The position numbers and the translations under genes are program-made. Shown one piece after another: positions 46,300-57,419 of a stretch of 64,000 bases of DNA. Within the stretch, counting starts at the first letter, position 1; each line of letters begins with the position of its first letter. This DNA is from Prostheceraeus crozeri (taxonomy: Eukaryota; Platyhelminthes; Polycladida; Euryleptidae), in contig CAJQUW010014769.1 in the NCBI GenBank assembly GCA_907163375.1, positions 1,116,001 to 1,180,000 of the forward strand, read 5' to 3'. Under the pieces are notes generated by a model that saw only the letters and a program-made list of their open reading frames with translations, searched no databases and had not been told where the DNA came from.

Positions 46300-47870
46300 T
46301 AAAGTGATTACACGTATTTCTTCCAAATATCTAACTGCTGGAAACTCCTACAATTTCATACGTTCCTGCACGTGTAGTGAGCCAATACCCAGTTCTTTAT
46401 ACTGCCTTCCGAAGGACCATAAAGATGGACCACTTAAAGGAAGACCTATTATTGCAGCAGTGGACACTCCAAGTAGAAAATTATCTATTAGTCTTGCTCA
46501 CGTTTTCAATAAACTTCTTCATCATATCCCTGCTCATATAAAATCTTCTTATGATTTTAAGCAGTTCTTAGATAGCGAGTCCATACCTGATGGCGCAGTA
46601 GTGGCGTCTTTAGATGTAGATAATCTGTATGGATCAATCCCGTTAGATGGTCCATTTGATGTTATTTCTGTTTTCACAGAATTTTTTGAACTATGTAAGC
46701 ATGAAACTATTTTGTCCGACCTATGTGTTGATGATATGCGAGACTTGATCAAATTTTGTATAAAGTCAGATACTATTTGTATTAACATGTCAGCGTATAA
46801 ACAAAATGAGGGCCTTGCCATGGGGAATAATCTTGCCCCGGTCTTGGCAATTATCTATATGCACTTCGTAAAATCGTATTTGCACGAATCAGAATATCAA
46901 GTTGTGGAAACGATACATAGATGATGTTTTCATTGTTTATGTCAATTTTTCTGTTTCTGAGCTTATGGACTTAGTCAATGATGTCAATCCTTTTATTAGA
47001 TTCACGTATGAGGGCATGAATGAGTCCAAACTCCCATTTTTTAGATATGTCTGTGATGAATGTTGATAACCGTTTTCAGACTGGGCTTTTCATGAAGCCC
47101 TTACATTCTGGTTGTATTCTTCCCTGGACTTCACATCATCCGGTAAAGTTCAAGATGAGAATGGCTTCAAATGAATTTTTGCGAGCTATTAGACTGAGCT
47201 CTCCGCAATTTCTTCAGTCCAGCCTCTTTTTGGTTGAGAATAGACTCATTCAAAATGGTTTTCCATTTCGCATTATCAAACGTGCAAGAACTCGTGCTTT
47301 TTCGTTCAAATCTGAGGAGGCTCGTCGTGAACAGTCAGCTCGCAAGACTTTTTTAACTTTGCATTTTGTAAATGATGTTTTTCTAGAAAATGTAATTCTT
47401 TAATTCGTAGGACTGGTTTAGCTGATATTGTGAATATTAATTTTCGTTCTCGTAAACTAAGTAATCTTGTTTGTAGTAAGCCTCGTTTAGATCTTTGCCC
47501 CTCGAATTGTAATACCTGTGCGTGTTCAACTCGTCCCAAGCTTTGTTATGTTAAGGGTATTGTTTATCTAATTAAGTGCAAAATTTGTGATGCTGAATAT
47601 GTTGGTGAATCGGGACGGACAATTCGTTCTCGCATTCTTGAGCATTGTTCTCGAGCCTCCTCAGCTGTCCATGTCCATGTATTATCTCACGGCTGTAGAT
47701 AATGTGATTGACAGCATTAATTGGTCTGTCATGCACCGCGGCTCATGCTCCACAGCTACCAGACAAAGAGTAGAGTTCAAAGAAATTCAACAGCTTAATC
47801 GTTTGCTGACTTCATAAGTGATTGTGTCTCCAGAAAGGCGACCGCCGAAACGTTGACAGACTGTTTTATT
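46300..47870 (+). mobile_element. Penelope-like element (RT + GIY-YIG), inserted in a LINE
   Basis: The open frame 46304-46924 carries SLYCLPKDHKDGPLKGRPII, SLDVDNLYGSIPL and NEGLAMGNNLAPVLAIIYM, which are RT blocks in the order and wording of Penelope-like elements. The active site RYIDDVFIVY follows near 46915 in the next frame. The linker continues with SSPQFLQSSLFLVENRL-type sequence. The GIY-YIG endonuclease follows at about 47555: CYVKGIVYLIKCKICDAEYV then GESGRTIRSRILEH. Three frame interruptions are visible (near 46915, 47025 and 47400). The N-terminal part is missing, so the copy is 5'-truncated. It ends just past a hammerhead-like motif. Confidence 0.85.
47826..47863 (+). ncRNA. Hammerhead-like motif at the PLE 3' end
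   Basis: GTCT-CCAGAAA-GGCGACCGCC-GAAAC-GTTGACAGAC has a stem II hairpin (GGC/GCC), an intact GAAAC box and potential stem I pairing GUCU/AGAC. The CUGANGA box is degenerate. The position about 10 bp after the endonuclease frame is where Penelope-like elements carry a hammerhead ribozyme. Confidence 0.45.
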
Positions 47871-47929
47871 TGTACATACTTACTTTTATTTTAATTATAC
47901 GGTCGTGAAAAATTTTCTTCTTTTTCTTG

Positions 47930-48840
47930 AAATAACTAAACCGACCGATGAATCATCAAAGAATCGATTCACCAAGTAATTAGGAGAAAAATTACTCCAA
48001 TTGCCGAAAGGCATTGAAGTGAATCCAAATTGGGCCCTAAAAAAAGAAATGGAGCAAGAAGCGCAATGCATCTAATCAGGACTATCGGCCAAAGAATGCC
48101 AGAAAAGAAGAAAAACTTAACATTTGCTTTACAGATTATGTTAAAGCTTTTGATCGAGTGAATAATAAAAAAATAGTTGAAATAGTGGAATAAATTGAAC
48201 TAGCTCTCCATGAAAGAAGATTGATAGTAAATCTGTTTTGGAAGCAGCACGCTTAACTTAGAAATGACAATGATTTGACAGAAAGCATGCCCATCGAAAG
48301 GGGCGGAAGCCAAGGTCGCATGTTTTCCCTGTCTTATGCAACATCTATAGTGAAGCGCTTATAATGGAAGCTTGAATTGAAGAAGGCTCCATAATCAATA
48401 GGGGAATATACCAAGTCTAGTCTTTAAAGTGTGATATCAAAAATTGATGAAAAATGTAAAGAATATTGAATGACCCAAAATGCAAAGAAGACAAAAGTTG
48501 TTGGAGATAAAGAAGAGAAACACATTCAAGCTCAGATTGAATGACGTTCAACTGGAAAACATACATAGATTGTTCTTGTTGAACTTTGCAGGAAATGCGG
48601 ATAAAAGAAGAGCTACGTGAATTGTATTTTACAAATATGGTGGAGCATGTCACTGACGAAAGAGTGAGCCAATGAGACAATGAAAGCCAGAATATCGGAA
48701 GCAGGCCGTGCTGGCCCGATTGGAAGTTGGTTTGGCAAGGAGTAAACTTGCTGGCCATATTTTGAGAGGCAGCAACGTCAAGCTGATGCAAATTGCGCTT
48801 GGAGGCATGATTGTTGAAAACAGACGGTAAGATAGAGGAG
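47930..48840 (+). pseudogene. LINE RT, C-terminal part (after the PLE)
   Basis: The plus frames give KEEKLNICFTDYVKAFDRVN, the first catalytic Asp block (CFIDYSKAFDRV in live relatives), then ERRLIVNLFWKQHA, IERGGSQGRMFSLSYA (RGVRQGCVLSP) and IYSEALIMEA-like sequence. Near 48720-48830 RSKLAGHILRGSNVKLMQIA plus IVENRR...RGEPG corresponds to the GHI.R...L..I.EG...GRRGRPG tail. Several stops and frame changes are present. The same tail logic is seen in the small relic at 5150-5400. An RTE- or I-like clade is possible. Confidence 0.7.
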
Positions 48841-49029
48841 AACCTGGTGTCATAACCTAAAAAGCTATGTGATTGAATTTCAAATATGACCTGCTCCGGA
48901 AAAGCACGCCGAAAAATTTTGAGAAATCTAGCATCAATTTTTGACAATTTTCCTAAATGAAAATTTCCTCCTGCACATGTGATGGGAATGATTGCTACCA
49001 TGCAAGTCCAACAAAATAAGTCCAATTTA

Positions 49030-52000
49030 TCGTTTCCCTAAGTGTAATGAGTAAATCAATAAGCTGGTAAAGAATATAATTACTTAGTTCTTGAACTTGA
49101 GGGTTGTTTCTCGACAACCATTCTGCCTCGGATGTCATTGGAGACACGTCAATCATCTTATCAATATGAAAAAGTAGTTAGTGCGACTGACTTCGAATAA
49201 AGTATATTTTCATGATTAAGAGAGTACAATTGTTACCTTACTTCCTGCTTGTAGGCAGATCAACTTGAGTGGGAGAGAAGAGTCAGGAAATTTTCAATAA
49301 TATGAGACTGAATATCTTTCCTGCGTGATTTTTAAGAAATTCGATTTCTAATTAATTCTAAGAGGTGCTGTTAAATGCAGAAACAGTGCGTATATTTGCA
49401 ATTTATAGATGACAACTTCAAGCAAAAAGCATTTGTGAAAAGCATTTCAATGGAGGAAGAGCGAAATGTAGGACTGAATCGCATCCTAAATGAAGACAGA
49501 TTTAACTTATTATGTTTATTATAGTGTTAGGTGTAAATTTGCTTTCATGGTTTTGAGACTATCAATTCATGTCACAAGCTGCTCGTAGCAAGTAGAGGAA
49601 GCCATGAGTAAGCGTGCGGAAAAATTGCTGATTCTCGGTTCTATTGATATGGCAATGTTCTGTACAATTAATTTCTTTTTATTACAAAAAACAACTCGTG
49701 GCATGATTACTAAACAAATGTCATTCAAATCGAACACAGACCTCAGAAGATAGAGATCTTGTGTTTTGGTGATGACTTGTGAACGTCAGCACATTTCCAA
49801 TACAAAGAACTTTTATCAAAAATTTGTTTATACTGCATATCATTACAAAAAAATTAAATTGATTCACTTATGAGAGTGCTTTAATGTCGACCAATCTTGG
49901 TGACAGACTCATGACGAGCTCTAATTCGGTGTCCTCTCTGTTATTTATTGTAGAGCTTAAGTCCAAGAGGTTGATTCAGACGATACAGTATATATAGTTT
50001 TGTTGGATAAAACATTGTTGGTGGGTTGGCCAAAGCAGACAATTCAAATGACCCGAAAAATTAGATAGCAACCATCGTCAACTAGAATAGCTTTACCATG
50101 CATAAATGAGCGAAGAACATGTCAGTTAGCAGTATTCCGTTTTGACAAATAGCAAGAAGATTCAGCAAATAATGAAATTATTATGAACTTGATGAATTGG
50201 ACTAAATCATGTCATTTTTAGTCATCCATTGACCGCTTATTCACTTCTGCTCTTGACTTTGTTGGTAATACCACTCACAGGCGAAATTCTCTATCAATGT
50301 CAAATTCAACTTTTTATTCTTATTAAAAAACGTTTCAAAAAGTTGTTCTTCAGAAAATGTTCATCTTTGTCTTGAAATTCCAAACAACGCACAACCTGAA
50401 TTTCCAATCAAAGGTCGTGAAAACATAAACCACAGAAATTCTCTTGCCGAGAATATATGTGATCCCAAGCGCCTATTGATATTCAGCATGCATACGTACA
50501 ATTGTGAAGCAGAAATATGTGTTAGTGAGTTTATATTCACAAAGAATGCATAGCCAAGTGTCACAGCTATTTACAAATTCCACACATTCACTATGTGAGA
50601 GATTGACTGATCATGTTTTTGTTTTCGCAAATCAGCTGCTTATTTCTGATAACTATGCTCAGAATAATAGAATAAGATAGAGCAGTAATACAATTCACGC
50701 ATCAATAAAAAGCATTGAATAATGCACTTCCAATATCACCAATCTGATCAAAATTTTGAACACAAATTTAAAAGAGTTCATTCCTCCCACGTTGTGGAGT
50801 ATTGAGATATCTATTTTTGATCTGTTGGACTGTCTGTCTTTTAAAATGGGGTGTAAATGCTTGTGAATCACAATCTCATTGTAATCAAAGTTCAAATCAG
50901 ATTATGTAGCCATAGCGGTAGATGTCAGATAATCATTATTATCAATTGCTGCTAATCATTGTGTATCTAAATACATGCATACCGTGTATGTCCCCATGTC
51001 GACATGAGCATTTTATTCTTCAAGGTGTGCGCATAAAACTCCATATCCTTCCAAATACTTAAATAGTGGACATGGAGCTACTTCGAAGGTAATCTTCATT
51101 ATCTTTCTTTGTGTAAAATGTCCAAAAAGGGGAAAAAATATATTGATGGCAAAAAAATGATTTTGTGAAATACATCACATTACATGTGAAAGAATACAAA
51201 TTTTAACTATTATCCCAATGGATTATTCTAGAAGAAAAAGAGGTATCAAAGGTCCAATATGCTGAATTAATCAATAACTACAGGGTGAATTAAAACAAGG
51301 CGCAAATAAAGGAATATCAATCAGTTGAAATCAGCTGATTGTCAATTTTGATGTGCCCAAAAACATTTATGAGTAGTTTTAGTGCTGATAATGCGAAATG
51401 CGGCTTAAAAATCAAGCAAATTGAAATAGTCAGTCTCCAAATATATCCCTTTTCATGCTACGGATGCCAATTAAAGGCAACAATTCTGCTAGAAGAAATG
51501 CAGGCAAAGTTGGCTAGTGACGGTATTTGTCGCTAATTGACAAATTGACAGAATCTATGAAACGCATTCGATGTGAATTTTGTGCTTCATACGGTGAAAA
51601 ACACTTTCTCCCGAAAAATTAAGCTTCTTCACATATGCTTTATCATTTCTATGTCAATGCAATACCTATTTCATGAGACGTGCGTCGCGAACATTCTTTT
51701 CATCAAAAGGCAACACCTGAGTTTGAAATGATGAACTTGATTGAGGACTGTTGACTGGTAAAATTCTAGCCCTTAATCGAACGTGTTGATGTTGCACGGT
51801 CTTTATTTACTGAACCAGTTCTTCATTTCTCTTGGCACTTGCAAATATTGCTTTCCTTATCCAAATTCCAAATCTCAAATGCGTCCGAACCTTTTTCCAG
51901 GATTTTTCCAAAGAAAATATCTCCTTAATTTTGTATGAATCAATCATGGAATCATAATTACAAAAAATACGAAAGTGAAGTGATTCAACAACTGGAAGAA

Positions 52001-52915
52001 AAAGTTCTTCAAACAGAAATTTCGAAACACTTTAGATTGATCATCCTGAATGCTCTGCCCAAATCTAGATAACATCAAAACCGTGAAGTGGCAGCTATGA
52101 CAATTAATCTTGCTGAACTTATTATTTACTAAGTCAGAGCAACCATTGTGGAAGAATCACTAATTAGGTAATACAGACAGATAGATATCGATTACTCATT
52201 TCCTTTTCATTCCTTTTTCGTAGGGCCCTTAATGCGGCGACACACTGCCCTGCAATCAGGAAAAAATTGAAAACACCGTACAATGAAGAACGAAGCAGAC
52301 GAATTATGCCTTTCGTGCTCGTACATTTTCATTCTGTTCGTATTCAATGAAAGTAATGTAACTACAATATTGCAATCAAATATCAACTTGCAAACTGGGA
52401 TGGATGTGAAGGATTGCCATAGAAATAAATTGCTTATCTGAAGTTGACAAGAATGGAAATTGACTAAAGGTCGCGGCACATCCGGGGCAGCCAAGTTAGG
52501 GCATCAACCACCAATGAAAAGCTTAGAATGCACATGAGACTGATTCTAACCCAATGATTCAGTCGTTGACAAGTGTATCTAAGTGAAAATGCGTGCAAGT
52601 TTTGTGTCACTCTTGTGTATTGCATTGAGCTTTACTTCCATTCTAAAGGTTTTATTGCTATCGATTTCTATGGCCTTCATTGATAGGCTGCCCTTCTAGA
52701 ATTCATTGAGTCATTTTAGGAGATTTTCTTGACTCAATTTATCCACTGTCTGTATTTCTCTGACAATCTGTGTAGCATGGAATTTATCTGAAGATTAAGG
52801 GAAAAATTAAATTCATGTGAAATATCTATGCAGTCTGCCTTTTTTGTTCACCGGCTCTCTGGATATGGCTTCCGTTAATTAATAATTCCGTTAAATTATG
52901 GCTTAAAGTAATTAT
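49030..52915. other. Long non-coding stretch, no gene seen
   Basis: About 3.9 kb of AT-rich sequence. None of its ORFs (all under 100 codons) shows a domain that I recognise, and I found no clear inverted or tandem repeats. It could hold introns or intergenic DNA of a distant gene. Confidence 0.5.
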
Positions 52916-52917
52916 GA

Positions 52918-53464
52918 CTGAAAGTGATGCAATGAATATCCAAGGACTAGGAAGCCGACTGGAAGTGATGCAATGTGAATATCCAAGGACTAGGAAGTCG
53001 GCTGGAAGTGATGCAATGAGTATCCAAGGTCTAGGAAGCCGGCTGTGAGTGATGCGATGAATATTCAAGGACTAGGAAGTCGGCTGGAAGTGATGCAATG
53101 AGTATCCAAGGACTAGGAAGCCGACTGGAAGTGATGCAATGAGTATCCAAGGACTAGGAAGTCGGCTGTGAGTGGTGCAATGTGAATATTCAAGGACTAG
53201 GAAGCCGGCTGTGAGTGATGCGATGAATATTCAAGGACTAGGAAGTCGGCTGGAAGTGATGCAATGAGTATCCAAGGACTAGGAAGCCGGCTGGAAGTGA
53301 TGCGATGAGTATCCAAGGACTAGGAAGCCGGCTGGAAGTGATGCAATGAGTATCCAAGGACTAGGAAGCCGGCTGTGAGTGATGCGATGAATATTCAAGT
53401 ACTAGGAAGCCGGCTGGAAGTGATGCAATGAGTATCCAAGGACTAGGAAGCCGGCTGTGAGTGG
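52918..53464 (+). repeat. 41-bp minisatellite, 13.2 copies, two interleaved variants
   Basis: The unit is CTGGAAGTGATGCAATGAGT + ATCCAAGGACTAGGAAGCCGG (variant A). A second type, CTGTGAGTGATGCGATGAAT + ATTCAAGGACTAGGAAG(C/T)CGG (variant B), appears as units 4, 7 (mixed), 8, 12 and the partial 14. Units 2 and 7 are 43 bp because of an inserted TG. Low divergence and a recurring A/B pattern point to recent unequal exchange in blocks. It reads through in some frames, but there is no sign of coding. Confidence 0.95.
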
Positions 53465-53471
53465 CAGGGCT

Positions 53472-53560
53472 AGGACCGGTTAATTTTTTTGTAACCGGTT
53501 AACCGATTATATTTTTAACCGGTTAAAATCGGTTAATCGGTTAAAATCGGTTAGAGGAGG
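53472..53560. repeat. CCGGTTAA / ATCGGTTAA cluster
   Basis: Immediately after the minisatellite the word AACCGGTTAA and its variants (AATCGGTTAA) occur about seven times in 80 bp, alternating in both orientations because the core is self-complementary. It looks like the terminus of a MITE or a simple palindromic repeat, with no partner end found nearby. Confidence 0.65.
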
Positions 53561-53645
53561 ATTCCCGGTATTTATTTAGTTGTCAAGGTATATCAAAAAC
53601 TACGGACCTTGCCACTTTGGGTTTTGACCTAATTCTTCCATTTGC

Positions 53646-53870
53646 AGTGCTGTGATTTCATTGCATGAATACAGAACTTCACGTTTAGATGATAGTTCAA
53701 TTGATAATGTTGTGGTTGCTGCCTACGACTATTCAAAAGTCTTCGATACTCTGAAGTTTAACCATATCATTAACAGTCTGGCTGATTTGGATAATCCACT
53801 GGATACGTCAACTGGATCATCGATAACTTCAGGGATCGCTTGCAATTCATTGTATGAACGATGATTGTAG
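53646..53870 (+). pseudogene. LINE RT palm fragment
   Basis: The ORF 53652-53864 reads NVVVAAYDYSKVFDTLKFNH and then IINSLADLDNPLD, matching the first catalytic Asp block of LINE reverse transcriptases (V.AYDYSKAFDTL.H..I). About 70 codons remain, followed by an AT-rich tail with AATAAA-like TTAATAAACC near 54020. It could belong to the same family as the 3' end at 20940-21590, which starts further downstream in the RT. Confidence 0.65.
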
Positions 53871-53879
53871 CTGTAAAGG

Positions 53880-54660
53880 ACGGTTGTCATTCCTTCCAAA
53901 AAACGCCTATTATTATTTCATTTTTATTACTCGCTATGTTTCAATCGTTAGCGTACTAGTTTTGGTTTCTACTATTTCTACTAGTATAATAGTCAGTGCT
54001 TCTGTATGAATCCTGCTTAATAAACCTATCTATCCTATTGTCCACTTGATAAGTAAGCTTACATCTCCAAATTTACGAATGTTATTTCCAAAGTGGTTGT
54101 TTCAATAGAAACCGATTTTGCAAGTGACACCTACGGCTACATGTAGGCCCTATATTCTTTGCCAACTCAATTCAAAGTGAGTTAGTTTTTATTGGCATAT
54201 ATAGCCTATGCGATGTCGTCTGTGTGTTATTATTGCTAACTTATCCTATTCACCACTTTTTAGGTTAAAACTACAAATGGTGTAAGACTTTCCGCAGTTA
54301 AATAGGTCACTCTATGCATAGGCCCACTATAAGTATTAAATGGACTGATGTTACTTAGATTACATCAAATTGAAAATATAAATGTCAACATAATCTTATT
54401 GTACATCAACCTAATAAAATTGTTGAAATATACTGACCATGTGTACGTAGCAGCACGACTAAAGGATTGCGAATTGTAATGAATGAGTTTGAATGGATTG
54501 TGGATGAGGATGAATGAGCAACCACTACTCCATGAAACCAGTGTAAAATCTTTAGTTCAATCGGATTTCATCATACACGTAGTGTAGTACATGTTAAATC
54601 TAATGAAACGTCGTAATTGAAGCTGGGACATTCCCATAACGATGTCTACATGTTTCATAA
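53880..54660. other. Non-coding stretch, no gene seen
   Basis: AT-rich sequence between the LINE fragment and a GC-richer block. Nothing recognisable. Confidence 0.45.
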
Positions 54661-54689
54661 TTTTAATAAACTTATAGTTAATAAGACTT

Positions 54690-55340
54690 AAGGTTTGTCC
54701 TTAAGAGGACAGGTGGTGCGTTCCCACCGGCAGACATTAAACGTTCAAGGCGCGTCAAACTTTTGACTATCCTAGGACTACATTTTAGAGCCAAACTTGA
54801 CGAGATCGGTGTGGAGGACCTTCCCACTAGTCCATTTTTCACTCAGCGCTTCTAAAGCGGGGCGGGACCTTACCCCTCCTGGTCCTCTGACTTGTGATCC
54901 TCGACAAATGCATGAATGCATGAAGGTCTTTAAGCACAAAGACTTGACGGATCTGATTGCGTGCCGGGCGGACCTACCCGGGGTCCATAACATAGCGCTA
55001 TACGGGCTGGACTTCACCCTTAAGTGTACGAGATCGTACAAGGCCGCTTAACAAGTGATCTCCTTGGTCAAAGTTTCAGGCTCGATTGATTAGGAACTTA
55101 TATATAAATAGACACTTAGTAATCACCATGTCAACCCCATGGAGACCAGTACCCGCACAGTCATATTCATCATCACACTGGGTAGTTAGCGATAAAAAAT
55201 AAAAAAAAAAAAAAGAACAAACGTTAAAACAAATAAAACAATAGCCGGTCGTCAGCAGGTACCCGCCCTGGTTGCGTTTCGGCCCCTCTACCTGAACGCT
55301 CAAGCCCAGGCGGGCGGGGCCCCGCATAAACTTATATGCG
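54690..55340. other. GC-rich block next to the second RT element
   Basis: Two patches (54690-55060 and 55245-55335) have clearly higher GC than the surroundings, separated by an A-run (55199-55214). The plus ORF 54797-55051 (LTPPGPLTCDPRQMHECMKV...) and the minus ORF 55076-55498 (hydrophobic N-terminus, then CDDEYDCAGTGLHGVDMVI) are not assigned to a family. Because the RT on the minus strand ends at about 55650, this is plausibly the 3' region of that element. Confidence 0.4.
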
Positions 55341-55646
55341 GCTGGCATTCTAAAATCAATACAGTAATGATATTGTAATAATATAGTAAATGATAGTAGT
55401 AATAGTAAAAACAAAAACAAAACAACCGCAAAAGACGGATACATCCAAAACAAACTAAAATATATGTGTGACATACTGAAATGGTATAACCAATACAATA
55501 AAAAATGTTAAGAAAACAGTGTTAATTATATTGTTTAAAATGCGCACTGCGATGTCAGCTGCCTGGCTGAGAAATATCCAAACTTGACTAGAAAATTGTT
55601 ATGACCGGTTAGGATTTTCTCAGTACATGCCTCATTTTTTAGGACT

Positions 55647-57071
55647 TTATCCTCTGCTTGTCATCACACACAAAAGTGTCATATTAATTCGTTTAATTAG
55701 ATCTTCAAGATGTGAGCAGATGCGACAATAACGTAAAACCTGGCCGGCAAATACATTAATTCCCATGTTATAAGGTATTGCACTGTCTGGAAATGTCAAC
55801 AGAACAACAGGGAAATCAAAATCTTCCACTTTATGATATATTGAGGTTCGAAGACCGTCTCTACTAGATTGGAGTCTCACATCGAGGTAAACAACGGCTT
55901 TGTCATTGACTCCGTTTCTATCTGCAAGAAGCTCCATCGGGTAAATTTTCGGAATTAAGGTATTGAAATGCTTGTAATTTATTACGCATATATCGTCTAT
56001 ATATCTCGAAGTGTTTGACAATAATTTAGCTAGTCCAAACTTTTTATTTTTAACCAATTGTTTCATAAAAGCAAATTCGCAATTTAACAGAAAACAGTCG
56101 GCAAGTAAAGACTGCAATTCCCTCCATTGGTACTCTCTCTCTTGTTTGTCTTTAACCTTAACCGGAAAAAGAAATGTAGACTTCAGACACTATAAAATCA
56201 ATAGCCTTCTTAAAAGAGTCCACGTCATAACAAGAATACCCCTTATATTTGATTTTGGAGAAAAACGACTTCTCATATCCTACACACAAGTATCTACGAT
56301 TAGTGGAATTGAATGTGAGATCAAGGATGGAAAAAATATTATTCTTGATAGCACCTTGATCTAAGTTTGTATAAAGAGCAGAGAAGTCAAAAACTTGCAT
56401 AGAGTGGACGTTCCGTTAGAATATTCCCTCAAAAAATCTTGGAGTCGAGGGCCACTCCAAAAATAAGAGAACAAACTGTATACGCCTGATTGACTCACAG
56501 TATCTATGAAATTTTTTTTTACACTTTCAGACCTTTTTTTTTTTTTGGTTGATATCACCGATAACTTTTAGTTGTGTAATTTCTGGCTCCGGCAATGAAT
56601 CTAAACTTAATAAGGTATTTTTTTTGCAATTTTAATCCCAGAAAAGTTTTGGGTAGTTTAAGGTCCTTGTCACTAAACATTAATATCTAAAGTTGATTTC
56701 ATATCTTTTAACTGTTTATAAGGACTTCTTATCAGAAATAAGCGTTACGTTAGAAATATTCCTCAAAAAATCTTGAGTCGAGGCTACACTCCCAAATAAG
56801 AAATAAACCAGTATTACTCCCTGATTGACTCACAGTATGGATGGAAATTTTTCTCATCACTTTTCAGACCTTGTTTGGATATTCTCCGATAACTTTTTAG
56901 TTGTACAGGCTCCGGCAATGGAATATATCTAAACTTGTAAAGGATTTTTTGATGCAATTTTGGAATCCATGGTAAGTTTTGGTAGTTGGTCCTTGTCACT
57001 AACATTAATATTTGAATTTTTATATTCATATCTTTAACGTGTTTAGTAAGACTTCCTTATCAGAAATAACT
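55647..57071 (-). pseudogene. Second Penelope-like/PLE-related reverse transcriptase
   Basis: Minus-strand order: WIPKLHQKILYKFRYI (about 56970), SGVYSLFSYFWSG, VFDFSALYTNLDQGAIKNNI (about 56390; FDFS.LYTN is the first catalytic block), then the active site RYIDDICVI (about 56000), VVYLDVRLQSS, VEDFDFPVVLLTFPDSAIPYN, and a final RYCRICSHLEDLIKR. The KLHK.PYK.R / DFS.LYT.I / RYIDD pattern fits Penelope-related RTs. No GIY-YIG was found downstream. Four or more frame breaks and an internal tandem duplication make it a pseudogene. Confidence 0.7.
56410..57071. repeat. Tandem duplication inside the RT (336 + 326 bp)
   Basis: 56410-56745 and 56746-57071 are head-to-tail copies. Shared landmarks in order are CCTCAAAAAATCTTG, GAGTCGAGG, CTGATTGACTCACAGTAT, CTCCGGCAATG and TTATCAGAAATAA. 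Divergence is about 15-20 percent with many small indels in homopolymer runs, so the duplication is not recent. It doubles the RT segment around WIPKLHQK. Confidence 0.85.
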
Positions 57072-57419
57072 CAGGTATATAAGTTGCATTGCCTACTGCA
57101 GTGGAAGAATCTATGTCAAAACCAAGCTCGTCCATCAGATTTTTTGAGATACTTTTTTTATATGAAACTAACTAAAGTTGTGCTTTATCGACAGGAACGA
57201 GACGACTATTTTTTATTTATGATCTTGCAATCCTGTATCACACAAAAAAACAAACTGCATTTATTTTTCCCACCCCCTTTTTACAAGAAAGATGCGGTGC
57301 TTACTAACATCATGACCCTGTTTTTTCCTGTTAGAGAGAAACATCAACTTTTAAGTGAAGGCGACTGGACACGACTGGAAGATTATCTTATGGAATCGCG
57401 GATCATCTTTTGATTTGAA

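Noticed and set aside
48417-49025. 202-codon minus-strand ORF
   Set aside because: It lies antisense to recognisable LINE tail sequence on the plus strand (GHILRGSNVKLMQIA), and its translation shows no domain.
52826-53068. 80-codon ORF with repeated peptide
   Set aside because: It is simply the minisatellite read in one frame; the repetition is nucleotide-level.
52918-53464. CRISPR-like array
   Set aside because: Units are contiguous 41-bp repeats without unique spacers, in eukaryotic DNA.
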